Of a stretch of DNA of 64,000 bases, positions 1 to 12,429 are shown in pieces. Numbering within the stretch: position 1 is the stretch's first letter; each line of letters starts with the position of its first letter. The stretch spans positions 4,216,001-4,280,000 of the forward strand of contig NC_049561.1 of assembly GCF_013368755.1 (NCBI RefSeq). Direction: 5' to 3'. The DNA is from Talaromyces rugulosus (Eukaryota; Ascomycota; Eurotiomycetes; Eurotiales; Trichocomaceae). The notes beneath the pieces are model-generated. The model saw nothing but the letters and a program-made list of their open reading frames with translations, did no database searches and had not been told where the DNA came from. Position numbers and translations under genes: made by a program.

Positions 1-668
1 CCATGCTTGCCATAGCGCTTTGCCGTCTCGTCGGCCAATATCCAGTTGGCTGCCTTGGAAGTTGCGTAGTTGACGTGTGAATCATTGGTCCCCCCTTTCT
101 CGATGTCCTCTAGCTTGTAGCCACCCGCAGGAGCTTTGCTTTCCATCAACCAGGAGCTAGACCAAATAACGCGCACGGAATTCTTGGAGGAAATCGCAGC
201 GGCTGCTTGCAGCCTAGGGAAAAGAAGTTGAGTCAGGAGAAGTGGCGCGATTACATTAACTCCCATGTGTGCCTCAATGCCCTGCTTTGTCTTGGAACCG
301 ACCGGCACAGCACCTATAGCGGCATTGTTCCACAGAACGTCCAGGCGTGACTCCTGCTCGGAAAACGTCTTGGCAGCGCTGCGGACGATATCCAAATCAT
401 CGAGATCAAGATGAAGGAACTTGAGACGCGCGGCACCAGATGGGTCAGTCGCGATAACTCTCTGGATAGCTTCTTCAGTGCGGGATCTGGAACGGCTCGC
501 CATGTAAATCACTGCACCGGTTGGGTAGAGCATCTTGATAAGCTCGAGTCCAACGCCCTGATTACCGCCAGTAACAATAAAGACACGACTGGCCTGGGAG
601 TCGACATCCTTTTCGGTGAAGGTTGGTGCAGGAGGCCAGTACTGCGTCAACATCGATCTGAGTGCCAT
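1..668 (-). CDS. Short-chain dehydrogenase/reductase, WW-oxidoreductase-like (partial, runs off left edge)
   Basis: Reading the minus strand from the ATG at 668 gives an uninterrupted frame to the window edge, about 222 residues, so the 3' end is missing. Seen: an N-terminal Rossmann strand with the glycine motif TGGNQGVG (about residues 33-40), the NNAAIG motif that follows strand 4, a serine-rich WSSSW strand and the catalytic Tyr-x3-Lys as YATSK. This is the classical SDR layout, and the long N-terminal leader and spacing resemble fungal WW-domain-oxidoreductase-like/retinol-dehydrogenase-like proteins. Substrate is unknown; such enzymes use NAD(P)(H) to oxidise or reduce alcohols and ketones. 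It is in the same family as the SDR at 48437-49442 but clearly distinct from it. No intron is needed in the visible part. Family call is strong, function is not. Confidence 0.88.
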   Translation of the reverse strand, partial: MALRSMLTQYWPPAPTFTEKDVDSQASRVFIVTGGNQGVGLELIKMLYPTGAVIYMASRSRSRTEEAIQRVIATDPSGAARLKFLHLDLDDLDIVRSAAKTFSEQESRLDVLWNNAAIGAVPVGSKTKQGIEAHMGVNVIAPLLLTQLLFPRLQAAAAISSKNSVRVIWSSSWLMESKAPAGGYKLEDIEKGGTNDSHVNYATSKAANWILADETAKRYGKH

Positions 669-3472
669 AGCGTATAAGTGAATTGGATGGGGGATTTGTT
701 CTGTTGAAGGTGGAAGGTGGGATTGATAGAAGAAAGCTGGCAGAGCGGCTAGCTGGTATTATGTATTCTATTCACTCTAAGGCGCCGTAGTCCGCTCTAA
801 CCCTAATCCGACCTCCATGCGTGGTATTAGGTAAGTCGGTAGTCGGTATTATTTTGTGTTATTTTAACATTTGATCAAATATTCTAGCCACCAAGTGTAC
901 ATTACTAGAGCTGTACCCCTATTTACGTATTATTATCTACTTCGTACTTGACTCTGGATGATATTGCCAAAGTTATAAGCAGAATAGTGCCTTAAAACAA
1001 TCACTTATAAATTACTCCGTGATATATATATATCTTACACTCCAGGTGTCATTGTTAGCACGTATGTTACAGATTCTGCTGGGTTTTTATAATAAATTAA
1101 AATCTTAATATATTTTAAACCTTTACAATCATTCTACAACTATCAATTGATATAATTTGTATAGAAAGTTAATAAAAATAGATTTTGTAAATTGATCTAA
1201 AAAATAAATTAACACCTAAGACGTGCTAACATATTTCTTCTAGACATCTGGAGGGTTCAATGTTACATATATATATATATACATACTAACATCATCCGTA
1301 GATATATATATCATCACATCAACCTCTTTAAAGTCTCCAGAATACCAGTCATCAAATCCACTTTAAAAGGCCGATTAGCCTGAATATCTTGGTAAGCACT
1401 GTCGGTTTACGAAGGATGTGATTCATGGCTAACGTCTAGCAGATTCGGGCAGGATCAAGGTGAAGGGAATCGTAAACAAGACATTCGGGGCTCATGAATG
1501 GCACGAATCCATTCAGAACAAATCTGTAATCGTCTTGCTCTAAGCCAGACTACTAGGATTCTAACCGAAGGGATGCGGCAAACGGATAAAAAGTAGAAAG
1601 TTAACAACAAATCAGTATATCGATTCAAGGGTTATACAAATGCATTGATCAAGTTGATTAATTTGCACTGTTTATTTGTTTTCCCCAAAGTTTCCAGCAG
1701 CACCTGACATGCAACAAAATTGCACCCACTGCGGAGTGAAATAGTTCCAGATATGTTGCAATTCAGCTTATAAATAGTTTGTAAATTTTGTTCTACATGC
1801 TAAGATATCGGTGTTTACTATGCATCTACACGAGGTCATCACAAGACCCAAGAGAACCACCGAGTTGCTTACTTTCGGTACTTTTCGACGCCGTTGTTCT
1901 TGTTGTCGGTGCCGGTGATCGACTAGGCCAATCTGCTCTACTTCTACTGCATCTACGGACTCGCCAGCATTGTCAGCACGCACCCGCGTCTGTGGCTGGC
2001 CGAGCTTTATTTCAGCCGGCTGGTGGCGCCATCTAGCCTAGTTTTCTTTACGATGGTGATCTGGTGGCGGCGCCATCTCGACTAGGTGTGGAAGTTCAAA
2101 AGCCGACTTGTACTGGGCAATCCTTCCAGAACAAATAAAAATATACGAAGTACGGAGTCACGAGTACGTAGTTGGTTTCTCCGACTATTTCTCCGAGTGC
2201 AAACCATGCAAACCATGCAAACCGCAAACCATGCAAACGCGCCTGAAACGGCGTTTACACTTTACACGTGATGTGTCACATGGGCAGCCGAGCCAGCCAA
2301 TGGCAACACGGTCTAGTGCGGGACTAGGCCCAGAGAGTGCTAGCGCATATCTCCCCGGAGGGCCAAGCCCCCCGCCAAGGCCGACCGGCCGGGGTCTCCA
2401 GAGTCTTGCCTTGTTTCTCCTCTCTCGCACCGCCGGTGAGCCACGCCATCACAACATGGCTTCTGCATGCGGACAAGCATGGCTCTCTCGCAATGCTCAC
2501 GCGCTCATTATTTTCCCAGATTGATTCTCAGGCCACTGGGGGCTGGGCACCGCGCGGTAGGACAGAACAAAGGGCAATAATAACACGAGTCAACGTACGC
2601 GTCTAAGGATTCCGCCCATGTGACGCATCTAAGATCTGTGTCGCCGCGACAATAAATAACCCGGTACTAGCCAGAATCCTTCGTCGCAGGAATCACCATG
2701 AGCCTGTCGCACAGGCGCTGTCACCCTCCAGCCTCAGGGTGACAAACACATGGTTTGCGGGCCCACACGTCCACTTTGCAGACCTTACCAAGGCTGTGCG
2801 CGCCTGTCGCTTGAAGAGGCACTATTTCTCCAAATCGTCTGACCGGCCGGACAACGAAAAGAGAAAAGAAGAAAGCCGCATTTTATACATAAAATCAATC
2901 ACTCAATCAAAAAACGCGCACACAAAGAACCTGTCGCTCCGCCCCCTCCACCGGATTTCCGCAGGACCATGTAACAAATCCGCGCTACGATGCATGGCGG
3001 CATACTCTAGTCCGGTCTCAGCATGCTCACTTCGTACTCCGGCGAGAAATAATAGTACTAAAATACCCAAAATCCCTTGTTCCGTCTGTGTCCATTGGCT
3101 GGGCGAGCCTGAGCGTGCCGCTTTGGGCGTCGGCGGCCGCTGATTAGCCTGGACGCCACCAAAGGCTCTCTATAGTAAGTAGTCAATAAGTCTATACTCG
3201 TCCGCAGGCCAGCCCCGCCAATGAGTATTGGTTCTAGAAGCGAGCTGAATGGCACCAAACGGGGCCAATTTGCGCTAGCCCTTGCAACCCTCCGGCAAAA
3301 ACACTCCAAAGCTTGACCACATGTGGATCCTGGGGATGTGCGGCCACCCCGGGGTCGAATCCGGAGAAAAAGCAGTGGTCGCCCCTTTAAAACCAAGCCG
3401 ACTCGCTCTGGCTTTGCAATTTTCTTCTTCTTCTCACCCTTCTTCACCTTCTGCTAGCCCGTCAGTTACAAG
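669..3472. other. Intergenic region, AT-rich near 780-1330, with a short tandem repeat
   Basis: No gene is supported. The stretch 780-1330 is strongly AT-rich with short TA runs, then composition rises towards the MFS promoter. A (GCAAACCAT)n repeat sits at 2199-2238. The last 150 bases before the MFS start are pyrimidine-rich (TTTTCTTCTTCTTC...), usual for a fungal core promoter. Open frames here have no recognisable domains. Confidence 0.6.
2199..2238. repeat. Short tandem repeat, 9-bp unit GCAAACCAT
   Basis: About four copies of GCAAACCAT lie head to tail, one of them shortened by two bases (GCAAACC). It lies in non-coding DNA. It could be a simple satellite or a cluster of protein-binding sites; nothing in the sequence decides. 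Confidence 0.8.
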
Positions 3473-5710
3473 ATGGCGCAATCTAAAGTCGACGCGAGCC
3501 CGGTTGAGTCCGTTGGCGCGTATGAGCTTCCCTCCCACCTCTGTCCCACCTCTGGATTGGACTACTGATGCTGACCCAATCTGCTTAGGAATGTGCCCGA
3601 CGAGACCGAAAAGGGCTATGAGGTGCAGCACGTCAACCTCAACGCAAACGTTACGGCACAGTGAGTGTAGTCCTGGATTTAGCCGCGTCTCACTACGTCC
3701 CAACAGAGAAAGCCGTGTGTGTTGCTGACAGAGATACAGAATCGAAAACCCTCTCGCCCACATTCCCCGTTCTGTGCTCTTGTCCAATGTCGACAAATTT
3801 GCCGTGGAAAAGAACTTGACCGAGTACACCCATCTGCTGAAGAAGGGTGCCTTGGTGGCTCAAGACCCTGCTAGCTACGAGGCCATTTCCGGGGAGTTCG
3901 CCTTGACTGATACCGAACTCAACGTTCTGCGCCGAGAGGTCACGCACAAATGGAGTCACCCTGGAATGCTGTACTTTACCATCATCCTTTGTTCAATTGG
4001 TGCCGCTGTCCAGGGCTGGGATCAAACAGGCTCAAACGGTGCAAACCTGAGCTTTCCTGAAGTCTTTGGTATCGGCGGAGACAGCAACCGCGACCAGCTC
4101 CTAGTTGGCCTAGTCAATTCGGCGCCGTACCTTGGGACGGCATTTATCGGCTGTTGGGTCTCCGATCCACTGAACAACTATATTGGTCGTCGTGGTACCA
4201 TCTTCATCTCCGCCATCTTCTGTCTCCTCCCTGTCATCGGTTCCGCCTTCACCCAGACATGGGGACAGCTTTTTGCTTGCCGTATTCTCCTGGGAATTGG
4301 CATGGGCGCCAAAGCCTCGACAATCCCCATTTTTGCCGCCGAAAACTCTCCAGCCACCATTCGAGGTGCTTTAGTCATGTCGTGGCAGCTGTGGACAGCC
4401 TTTGGCATTTTTCTCGGCTATACCGCTAACTTGGTCGTTGCTCACGTCGGCACGATTGCATGGAGGCTGCAGCTTGGCTCCGCTATGATCCCGGCTATTC
4501 CGCTGCTTTTTGGTGTTTACTTCTGCCCCGAGTCCCCACGTTGGTTGATGAGTATGTCGTCTTGCTGCATCTGAACATGTCCTTTTATTGATACTGACCC
4601 GAACTTTACAGAGAAGAACAAATACCCTCAAGCGATGCAGTCTCTCCTCCGGCTTCGGTTCGAACCTATCCAGGCTGCGCGAGATCTGTACTCCATCCAC
4701 AGTCAGCTCGAACTGGAATCCGAGATTATTGGAAATAACAACTACTTTTCCAGATTCAGCCAACTATTCACCATTCCTCGTGTTCGACGTGCCACTCTTG
4801 CCTCGTTCACGGTGATGATTGCCCAGCAGATGTGCGGAATCAACATCATCGCATTTTACTCCTCGACCATCTTCGCCAACTCGGGCTTTAACCCGTTCCA
4901 GGCCCTGTGGGCTTCGTGGGGCTTTGGTTTGATCAACTTTCTGTTTGCCTTCCCTGCCATTTGGACAATCGATACCTATGGACGACGGACCTTACTTCTC
5001 TTTACTTTCCCTAACATGGCCTGGTCCCTCTTGACTGCCGGGCTCTGTTCATTGATTAGCGAAAAGCTGACAGCCCATCTGGCGCTGGTGGCAATGTTCG
5101 TTTACATCTTCGCTATCTTCTACTCACCCGGAGAAGGCCCAGTTCCATTTGCATACTCGGCTGAAGTATTCCCCTTGTCGCACCGTGAGATTGGAATGGG
5201 TTGGGCGGTCGCCACTTGTCTCTTCTGGGCTGCTGTCCTCTCTATCTTCCTTCCTCTGATGCTGAACACTATGCAGACTGTTGTAAGTTTCTCGCCCGCT
5301 CATTGAAGAGTGCAAATGAATTCCTACGAGATATACTAATATTTACTTCTCCTACAAAGGGTGTGTTCGGGTTCTATGCTGGTACGAACGTGGTTGCTTT
5401 GGTCATGATCTTCTTCTGGGTTCCCGAGACCAAACAACGCACTCTGGAGGAGCTTGATTACATTTTCGCCGTTCCTACTCGCACCCACATGCGGTACCAA
5501 ATGACCCAGGCGCTGCCTTATTTCATTAACCGCTGGATTTTCCGTCGCCGCGATGCTGTTCTCGAGCCACTTTATCATTTGGATAAGGTCCAAGCACGCG
5601 ACGATTTGGACACTGACGAGGTTCTCGCGAATAAGAACCTTGACCTTTCGGTAGGAAATGAGATTAGCACCGTCACTGGTGAGGTGGTTGATGATAAGAG
5701 GGTTGAGTAA
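3473..5710 (+). CDS. MFS sugar/polyol-type transporter, five exons
   Basis: Predicted exons 3473-3519, 3589-3660, 3740-4551, 4612-5282 and 5360-5710 join in frame to 650 residues. Seen: a hydrophilic N-terminus of about 125 residues, then twelve likely membrane segments with sugar-porter signatures: a GRRG loop between TM2 and TM3, PESPRW before the central loop, the [10 protein letters not shown] helix in TM7 and [11 protein letters not shown] after TM12. This places it in the sugar porter family (TC 2.A.1.1), which moves hexoses, disaccharides or polyols by proton symport at the plasma membrane. The exact sugar cannot be told. Two short 5' exons were chosen because they have clean GTATGA/TTAG and GTGAGT/ACAG splice sites and keep frame. 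The N- and C-terminal tails are longer than in most hexose permeases. It stands alone, without an evident cluster partner. Confidence 0.9.
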
Positions 5711-6644
5711 ACCTGTCTGAATTAGCATGTGGTGATTTATGGACGTTGGCTTTAAGCCGATGCCTGATTTTGTTATGGAGATCGTTCGTGTCTTTGGTGG
5801 GTAATGCTAGCACTTGTAGTAGTACAATGTGTTTGTCCGTTGGAATCAGCTTCTATAGTCGCTATCCTTTTAGCTCTAGAGTGTCTGTGATAGACTTAAT
5901 CTTTAAATTCAACACATTTTGATCTTCAATGTTCAATGTTGAGTCGAGTTCGTATATATTTCAAATATCTCGACCTATTGTGCCAAGCCAGGCTGTCAAT
6001 AACATGTCCTTGGGTAACATTTAAAATAGACGACATAGTACAATATCAGTTCAAGCCATGAACTATAAACAGCGTCTAGTGCTACTAATGTTTACTCTGC
6101 TACAGATGCTGCTTGCGAGACCACCGAGTTTACGACCTTTTAGCTCATGTAAGCATGGATCAAAATCCCAAACACAATTTTCGTAAACACCATACATAGA
6201 TTGTTGAAAGTAAGTTATAGAACCATTTCTCTTTGTTCAAGTGTTCTTTGTCCGACTTTTTTTTTTTCGCATTTTACTCCACTGGGTCGCTTGGAAAACA
6301 ATGCGCCCTACTCTACTTCTTGATATAAAGATTAATCCTATCTAGAGCTCCTTTTTTTCCTTACCGCCCTCAAGTGCTGTAAACAATATTCGCCTTTTTT
6401 TGACGTTATATTTATTACCTCTGGTGGATCTGCCCATGTTATACCGGCCAATCTTCATCAGAGGTACGGCAGTACGGCGAGGATAGGACCAAATGTGCTC
6501 GGCCTTGTCGACCCAGAGCTCATCAAAACCGTATATAATATTAGTAATCCTTGGAAAAGGTCGGTGGATTATCCCTATTTTTTTTTTAAAAAAAAAAAAA
6601 AAAGAATAGAGGATGAGGTTACTGAAAGTTCCCAATAGAGTCGC
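5711..6644. other. Intergenic region
   Basis: No gene is supported. It includes an AT-rich 3' flank of the transporter and a T run followed directly by an A run near 6579-6603, which can form a simple hairpin. Small frames here show no domain. Confidence 0.5.
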
Positions 6645-8079
6645 ATGTATCAGTTGGAAGACTCAATAACCCCAGGTGGAAAAGGATTGCCCAATCTCTT
6701 TTCCTCGTCTAATGAAAAAAGGCACGGCATTGTTTTGAAACCAATTGGCCCCTATTTCTCAGCTGGTGGTATTAACAGTCTAGATAGCCATCTAGCCAAT
6801 CCAATCGATATATTGATCAGTGAATTGAAGGAATTTGTCAACACGGGCCGTCACTGTGATATCGCAGACTATTTCCTACGTTGTAGGTGGGAAATCTTGA
6901 ATTCTATAGGGTTAATCCCCCCCCCTCCTAAATAATGTACAGTTTTGCGGGACGCCATGTTTAATGTCACATTTGGTACTTTTCTTGGGTTTCTCCAGGA
7001 CACTTTCAAGAACGCAGGAAAGTTACTTGCAGACGCAGATCGGGACTTTGATTATTTTTCGATGGTTAGTACACCATGATAGATGATATAAACGTCGTCT
7101 GATTCGAACCTTCGTTACGCTACTAGTGTTCACAGCCCCCAGAGCTTCATTACCTTTTAGAGGTTAAGCCCATAAACATAAAACTCCGCTCACCCCAACG
7201 GGAGGGGGGGTACTAAAGCTCAGCTTTGATTATTACCAAGGGCGGAAGCTACAAAAGCCACACCTGTCGGATAAAAAGAGAGACTTTTCGGACAATCACC
7301 ATGAAGCGCAGAGAACAAGGCCGGGCTTGATTGATGACAGACAGATGGTGAGCGATTTGCTAACCAACACCGTTGTTGGATGCCACCCCACAGCCTAAAC
7401 GTTGACAGCTATCGTCTACTATGTTTTGAGGGTCCCTGGGGTGTCCCTGGGTGTATTCCTGACTAAGTCGGGAACTTGACGAGTCTCAAGTCAATCCCCT
7501 TCCAGTTAGTTGGGAAGCTGCCAAGAAACTACAGTATATGGAAGCCGTCGTCCGAGAAACGATCCGAATACATCCTGAATTTGCCCTAACTCTAGAGCGA
7601 GCCGTGCCAGATGAAGGGTTTCACTTACCCGACGGAGGTTACGTGGCGGGGGAAACTATAGTTGGGATGAATCCATGGGTTATCAATCAATCGTAGCAGC
7701 TATTTGATCCGCAATGCGACAAATTTACACCAGAACGCTGGCTTCCAGATTCCGGAGAATCAGCAAAGAATCTTGAAAGACGTCGGAAGAAGATGCTGAA
7801 CAGTGTTCTGTCGTTTGGTGCAGGGCCGCGTACGTGCATCGGGCAGCACCTCGCTGTAATGGAGGTTTCAAAAACTGCGGCGAGTTTTTTCATGGAATTT
7901 GATGTACGTCTGTTTCTCTGCTACATTATTACGTATTTACTGCATACTTATGGAATATCTATTGCGCTAGGTAGGGCTTGCATGCCCGGATCAAGAGTGG
8001 AAAGTAAAGAATTCGTGGACGCTCCGGACTGGGGGTGTGCCCATCGTTGTGCGCCAAAGGAGACGGTGCTCAGGGGATT
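6645..8079 (+). pseudogene. Cytochrome P450 relic (pisatin-demethylase-like), 5'-truncated with stops and frameshifts
   Basis: Collinear pieces of one P450 can be read across three frames. From 6645 comes the B-C helix region (SAGGINSLDSHLANPIDIL, then FVNTGRHCDIADY). Around 6950-7070 follows FGTFLGFLQDTFK and DFDYFSMV. Near 7330-7420 is the I-helix zone (DDRQMVSDLLTN) without an intact AGSDTT. Near 7538 is the K helix VRETIRIHP (ExxR), then GMNPWVIN, PERWLP and the haem loop FGAGPRTCIGQHLA at about 7810-7850. After an intron-like gap the C-terminus reads KNSWTLR...GVPIVVRQRR to a stop near 8079. An in-frame TAG at 7694 and stops around 7390-7500 break it, and the first hundred or so residues are absent. 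It cannot make a working enzyme. Confidence 0.88.
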
Positions 8080-9303
8080 GACTGTATATCACGATTCGTC
8101 ATTTCGACTGGAAGGATCAATGTTGAGCCTTTGATTAGCTTTTTCAGTGATTTTTTAAGTCTTCATCGATGGGCTCTTGAAGCGTAGAGGGAATGATACA
8201 TACCCATCTCTATAGTGGCTACTCAATGCGTCGACAGCAAAAAGAAACACGACAGAAATTAATATTCCCCGTCTTGATCACTAATAATATTTTCCCCTGT
8301 GGAGGGAACAAATTATTGTACGAAGTAACGGAATAGGATAGGCGCCCCCCTAAGCCCTCTGCCAATCGGCGGCTGCCGGCAGTCTCTCGAAGTAACACAG
8401 TCACAAAAAGTTTGATAAATCCGGCGTTCGACCGCTGGATTCAGAATTTATCGGCTTCGGATTATTTTTAGCTGGCCGTGGCGCACGAAGAATGCTGGTA
8501 CAGGGGAACTTTGTTCGCCTAACTAAGCTTAACCAAAATACGCCCCTTACTTTCAACAGCGGCATTAGGCCACAAGGCCGCACCGTAGATACTAACCAAG
8601 TACTTTCTAATTACAGATACTACCGGAAAAGGCCGAAAGGATTCACTCGAATCTCGGCATTCTGGGCAGGATCTGTGGAGTCATTGCAAAATTATCGCAC
8701 TTGGCTGCTCGGAGCATAAATTCTATTGGTTGCTAGGTTCGCAAATGTTGGTGGTTTGCGCGTCTATCCACAGGAAACCCTTGACACCGCCATTCGATCT
8801 TTTCGCGACAAGCAAGAAGACGAGATACGTAGATACCCCTTGCGTTGTATTAGTAGATCTGGGGTCTCTAAACCCACCCCTTGTGTCCGCCATGTGCACG
8901 GAGTATTCACGGTACATTTACCCGCATGCTCTTCTGGAGTCTGGCTATGCCGATCACCATGGGCCTGTGTCCCTCGAAGCAGTCGACAGCTAGTAACTAG
9001 CCCATGCCTAGCTAACTACTGGGCCGTTTGATGTAACCATACGTGTCCCCACAGTCCCGAGAAGGAAATTGATGAGCAATTCCCGACTCACGCCATATGA
9101 TATGCTTCTCCAGAGCCATGCCGAATGCGGGGATACTGATGCGGGGGAGGTAACGAGCTGCAAGCCATGTGCACAGCTCAGGGTCCTCGTCTCGACGTAT
9201 CCATTGATAAATTGTAAATTATAAATTGCGGGGACCGCCGCCTTCGACTGGGCAGAGTTGGTCCTTGTTTTCTCTCAGCTTTAGCATCTTGCAGGCCTTC
9301 GCC
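8080..9303. other. Intergenic region
   Basis: No gene is supported. It lies between the P450 relic and the glycoside hydrolase. Several overlapping frames exist on both strands, but none shows conserved motifs or splice structure. The last 200 bases should hold the hydrolase promoter. Confidence 0.5.
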
Positions 9304-11608
9304 ATGAAATTGAACGCGAACATTTTATTGCTGCTGGCAACGCGCGCCGTTGCTAGCAACGCTGGCTCTGGGAATTCCAGCTATGCCGTCCAGAAGCCTC
9401 CACTGACGACGAAGTGGACCTATACTGCTGGCACTAATCCGTGGCCAGAGTATCCTCGGCCGCAGCTCGAGCGCTCCGAATGGAAAAACTTGAATGGAAT
9501 TTGGAGGTATGAGAGTGCCTCTGATTTGGCTGCTGCCAACAACCCGCCCTTCAACTCGACTCTGTCACACGAGGTCTTGGTGCCGTCCTGTCTCGAGAGT
9601 GCCTTATCTGGTATGTTCAAAACAACACGCTCTTGGTGATGGCGCGCTATTAACACAAGGCCATAGGAATCCAAGGGAACAACACCCTTTACTCCTGGTT
9701 CTCCACATCTTTTACTGTGCCGTCCGAGTGGGACGACAACGTTCTACTCAACTTCGGAGCAATTGACTACGAGGCCACGGTATTCGTTAACGGCCACAAT
9801 GCTAGTTTTCACCGTGGCGGCTATTTTCAATTCACTGTGGATGTGACTAAGTATCTCACCAGTGGGGAAAACGAACTGTGAGTGTCACTCGAATAATTGA
9901 ACCATTAAAAAAAAGCTTTCGCTAAAAGGTGCTTTCATCGTCAGCCTCGTGTTTGTTCACGATCCGACCGACAGTGGCGACTACGTGATTCCCATTGGGA
10001 AGCAGACACTAAATCCTTCTCACATTTTTTACACCCCCTGCAGCGGTATTTGGCAAAGTGTTTGGATTGAGTCGGCTCCGGCCAACCATGTGGTGCAGCT
10101 CGATCTAGCTGCTGATATGCACGGTGTTGGTATGGCGAGCAAATCCAAGGTCTCACATAGGACGGCTACTGACTTTTACATTTTGTAGTAAATACCACAG
10201 TTTACACGTCACAGAAGAATGCAGAGAAGGTTGAGGTGGCTATCATTGATGCCAAGTCTGGCAAGTCTGTAGCCTCTCACCAAGGTCTCTCCAATGAGCC
10301 ATTCCACTTTACAGTGTCATCACCCAAACTCTGGTCCCCAGACTCGCCAACTCTATACAATGTTACCGTCACCTTCGGAAAAGATAAGATCCAAAGCTAT
10401 ACGGGATTCCGGACAGTTTCCAAGGGAACCGTCGACGGCGTGGTTCGACCTCTCCTGAACGGGGAATTTATCTTCTGGTTTGGCACACTTGATCAAGGAT
10501 ATTGGCCGGATGGTCTCTATACCCCCCCGAATCGCGAGGCAATGGTGTACGATATTCAAACGTTGAAGAAGCTGGGCTTCAACATGCTTCGGAAGCACGT
10601 ATGTCTCCCGAATCTTTTGTTGGTACACAGAAAATCTAGCTAACGACCGCGATAGATCAAAGTGGAAACGGCACTGTTTTACCGAGCATGTGATGAGCTT
10701 GGTTTGATGGTCATCCAGGATATGCCAGCCCTTCGGCCCCTGCAGTCCATTCTTCCCAACGATGCGCAACAACAAGAATTCGTGCGCCAACTTGAGGTTC
10801 TTGTAAACCAACTCAAGAGCTACCCAAGTATTGTAACATGGGTAAGTGAATCAACATATCAATTCACTATGATCGATATTGTTACTAATGAACCATCTTA
10901 ATCTAGGTTATCTACAATGAGGGTTGGGGCCAGTTGATCGAGGGGTACCCTGAATTTGCCTTGACCGATCTAGTCAAGCAGCTTGACCCAACACGACTCG
11001 TTGATTCCACCACTGGTTGGTATGACCACGGAGCTGGAGATTTCAGCGTAAGTACTCGTTAAGATGATAACACTTGAGACATCTACTAACCCCAACACTT
11101 TAGGATAACCACCATTACGCCAACCCCCAATGTGGTACGCCATTTTACTCGATTAGCTCGAGTCCTTTTGACCCTAAGCGGATTGGATTCCAGGGTGAAT
11201 TTGGGGGGATCGGAAACAATGTCTCCCTTGAGCAGTGAGTTTAGCATGAAATGAATGGAAGTGCGCGACCTTGCTTACTGACTGCTCTCAATCAGTCTTT
11301 GGAACAACCAGGCGGCCATTAATTCAATCAACCAGACCTACGAAATCGACGAGACAATAGACAGTTGGAATTATCGAAGCCACTACCTTCTTTCCGAATT
11401 GAAAGACCAAATCGAGCTATTTTCATGCAGTGGTGGCGTGTGGACTCAAACAACAGACGTTGAAGGAGAGGTCAATGGTCTCTTAACCTATGACCGTAGA
11501 GTGCTGAGAACAGATGAGAAGCAGTGGAAAGCTGATATTCAAGCACTGTACGATGCTGCTACTGCCAGGCAAAACTCTACGGTGTCAGCTCGGAGTCTCG
11601 GTATCTGA
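9304..11608 (+). CDS. Secreted glycoside hydrolase family 2 (beta-galactosidase/beta-glucuronidase fold), eight exons
   Basis: Exons 9304-9610, 9667-9877, 9945-10129, 10189-10598, 10656-10841, 10907-11047, 11104-11234 and 11296-11608 join in frame to 627 residues. Seen: a signal peptide (MKLNANILLLLATRAVAS), a sugar-binding jelly-roll domain with FGAIDYEATVFVNG, an immunoglobulin-like middle domain, and the TIM barrel beginning at GFNMLRKH/IKVE and followed by GLMVIQDMP. The acid/base glutamate is in YNEGWGQ and a second conserved glutamate is in FQGEFGGI, the usual place of the nucleophile. Family 2 enzymes remove beta-linked galactose, glucuronate, mannose or related sugars. Several NxS/T sites fit secretion. 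Substrate cannot be told. It probably acts in plant cell-wall breakdown, like the pectin methylesterase at 46.7 kb. Confidence 0.93.
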
Positions 11609-12036
11609 TGATTATCGTGAATTTTGGAGACCAACACAGGGCCTGTACAAAACGTGACGGTTTATTCAACTCGTCAAATAAACAAATATTACTAAATAAC
11701 GCAAGTACTGTAATTGGAACCCAACATTGAAGTTTTATGAATTTCGCAATGCCACTTTTTTGAAACATTGAAACGTTAGTGGATGTGCTTTTCCATGTTT
11801 CTATTGTTATTACTGACTGATTTATTTTATACCTCAGTGTTTCAGATGATATGAATAATATTCCCGATTTTATTAATCTTAGAATTTAGTATTCTTGTTT
11901 TCCTAGATACGGCCACCATTGCAAAAGAGTATGTGAATATCAACATCTAGTGTCTCATTTATTCGGGATTTTATGACTTCGCTAGTGTGGGTTATTTCAA
12001 GCATAGCCTACCAAAAATCCCAGGTAACATGACACG
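11609..12036. other. Intergenic region
   Basis: AT-rich 3' flank of the glycoside hydrolase. I see no gene or repeat. Confidence 0.5.
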
Positions 12037-12429
12037 TCATGCTGCTAGGTTACTCAAACATTTCGAGAGTAGCCAGCTACATGTAGAGTAGATCATACTG
12101 TCCGGGCCACAGGTAGTCTTCCGATTGCCTTTGTAATAGTTGATGATGCCATCCTGTTGTCCACCAGCGGCTGCCCATCCGGCATGGCCGCCTTTAATAG
12201 CGCCGACAGCGTTTTGTGCAGCTTTAGCAACTGAGCGAGCGGGCGCGCCTCCGGCACCGCCAACAGGAACAAAAACTGCTTCTCCTCAAGGAACTAAAGA
12301 CATAACCATAAAATAGTGCTCGAATAGCATCAAGAAAACCTAGACAAACCTTTATAGTCCGACCACTGCAACACCAGCATCCTCGGTCTTACTGAAATGC
12401 AGAACGGGAATTGGGAGAGGGAGGGACAT
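12037..12429 (-). pseudogene. Probable broken small two-exon gene, unknown protein
   Basis: On the minus strand an ATG at 12429 starts MSLPLPIPVLHFSKTEDAG and reaches a TAA after about 25 codons, next to a plausible donor (GTTTGTC). After a possible acceptor (CTTTAG) the frame has one more TGA and then stays open for about 78 codons. That part is rich in Gly and Ala (GGAGGAPARSVAKAAQNAVG, later a GIINYYKG stretch) and ends at a stop at 12037. The two halves look like one protein with two stops inside. I do not recognise the family. It could instead be a live gene with a splice pattern I have missed. Confidence 0.4.

Noticed and set aside
3341..3365. GGGTCGAATCC resembling a tRNA B box
   Set aside because: No matching T-arm stem or other cloverleaf arms and no A box upstream.
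3058..3447. 129-codon minus-strand open frame before the sugar transporter
   Set aside because: No domain; it overlaps the promoter and 5' leader of a clear gene on the other strand.
7095..7115. TTCGAACC resembling a tRNA T-loop on the minus strand
   Set aside because: Neighbouring bases do not pair as a T stem; it lies within the P450 relic.
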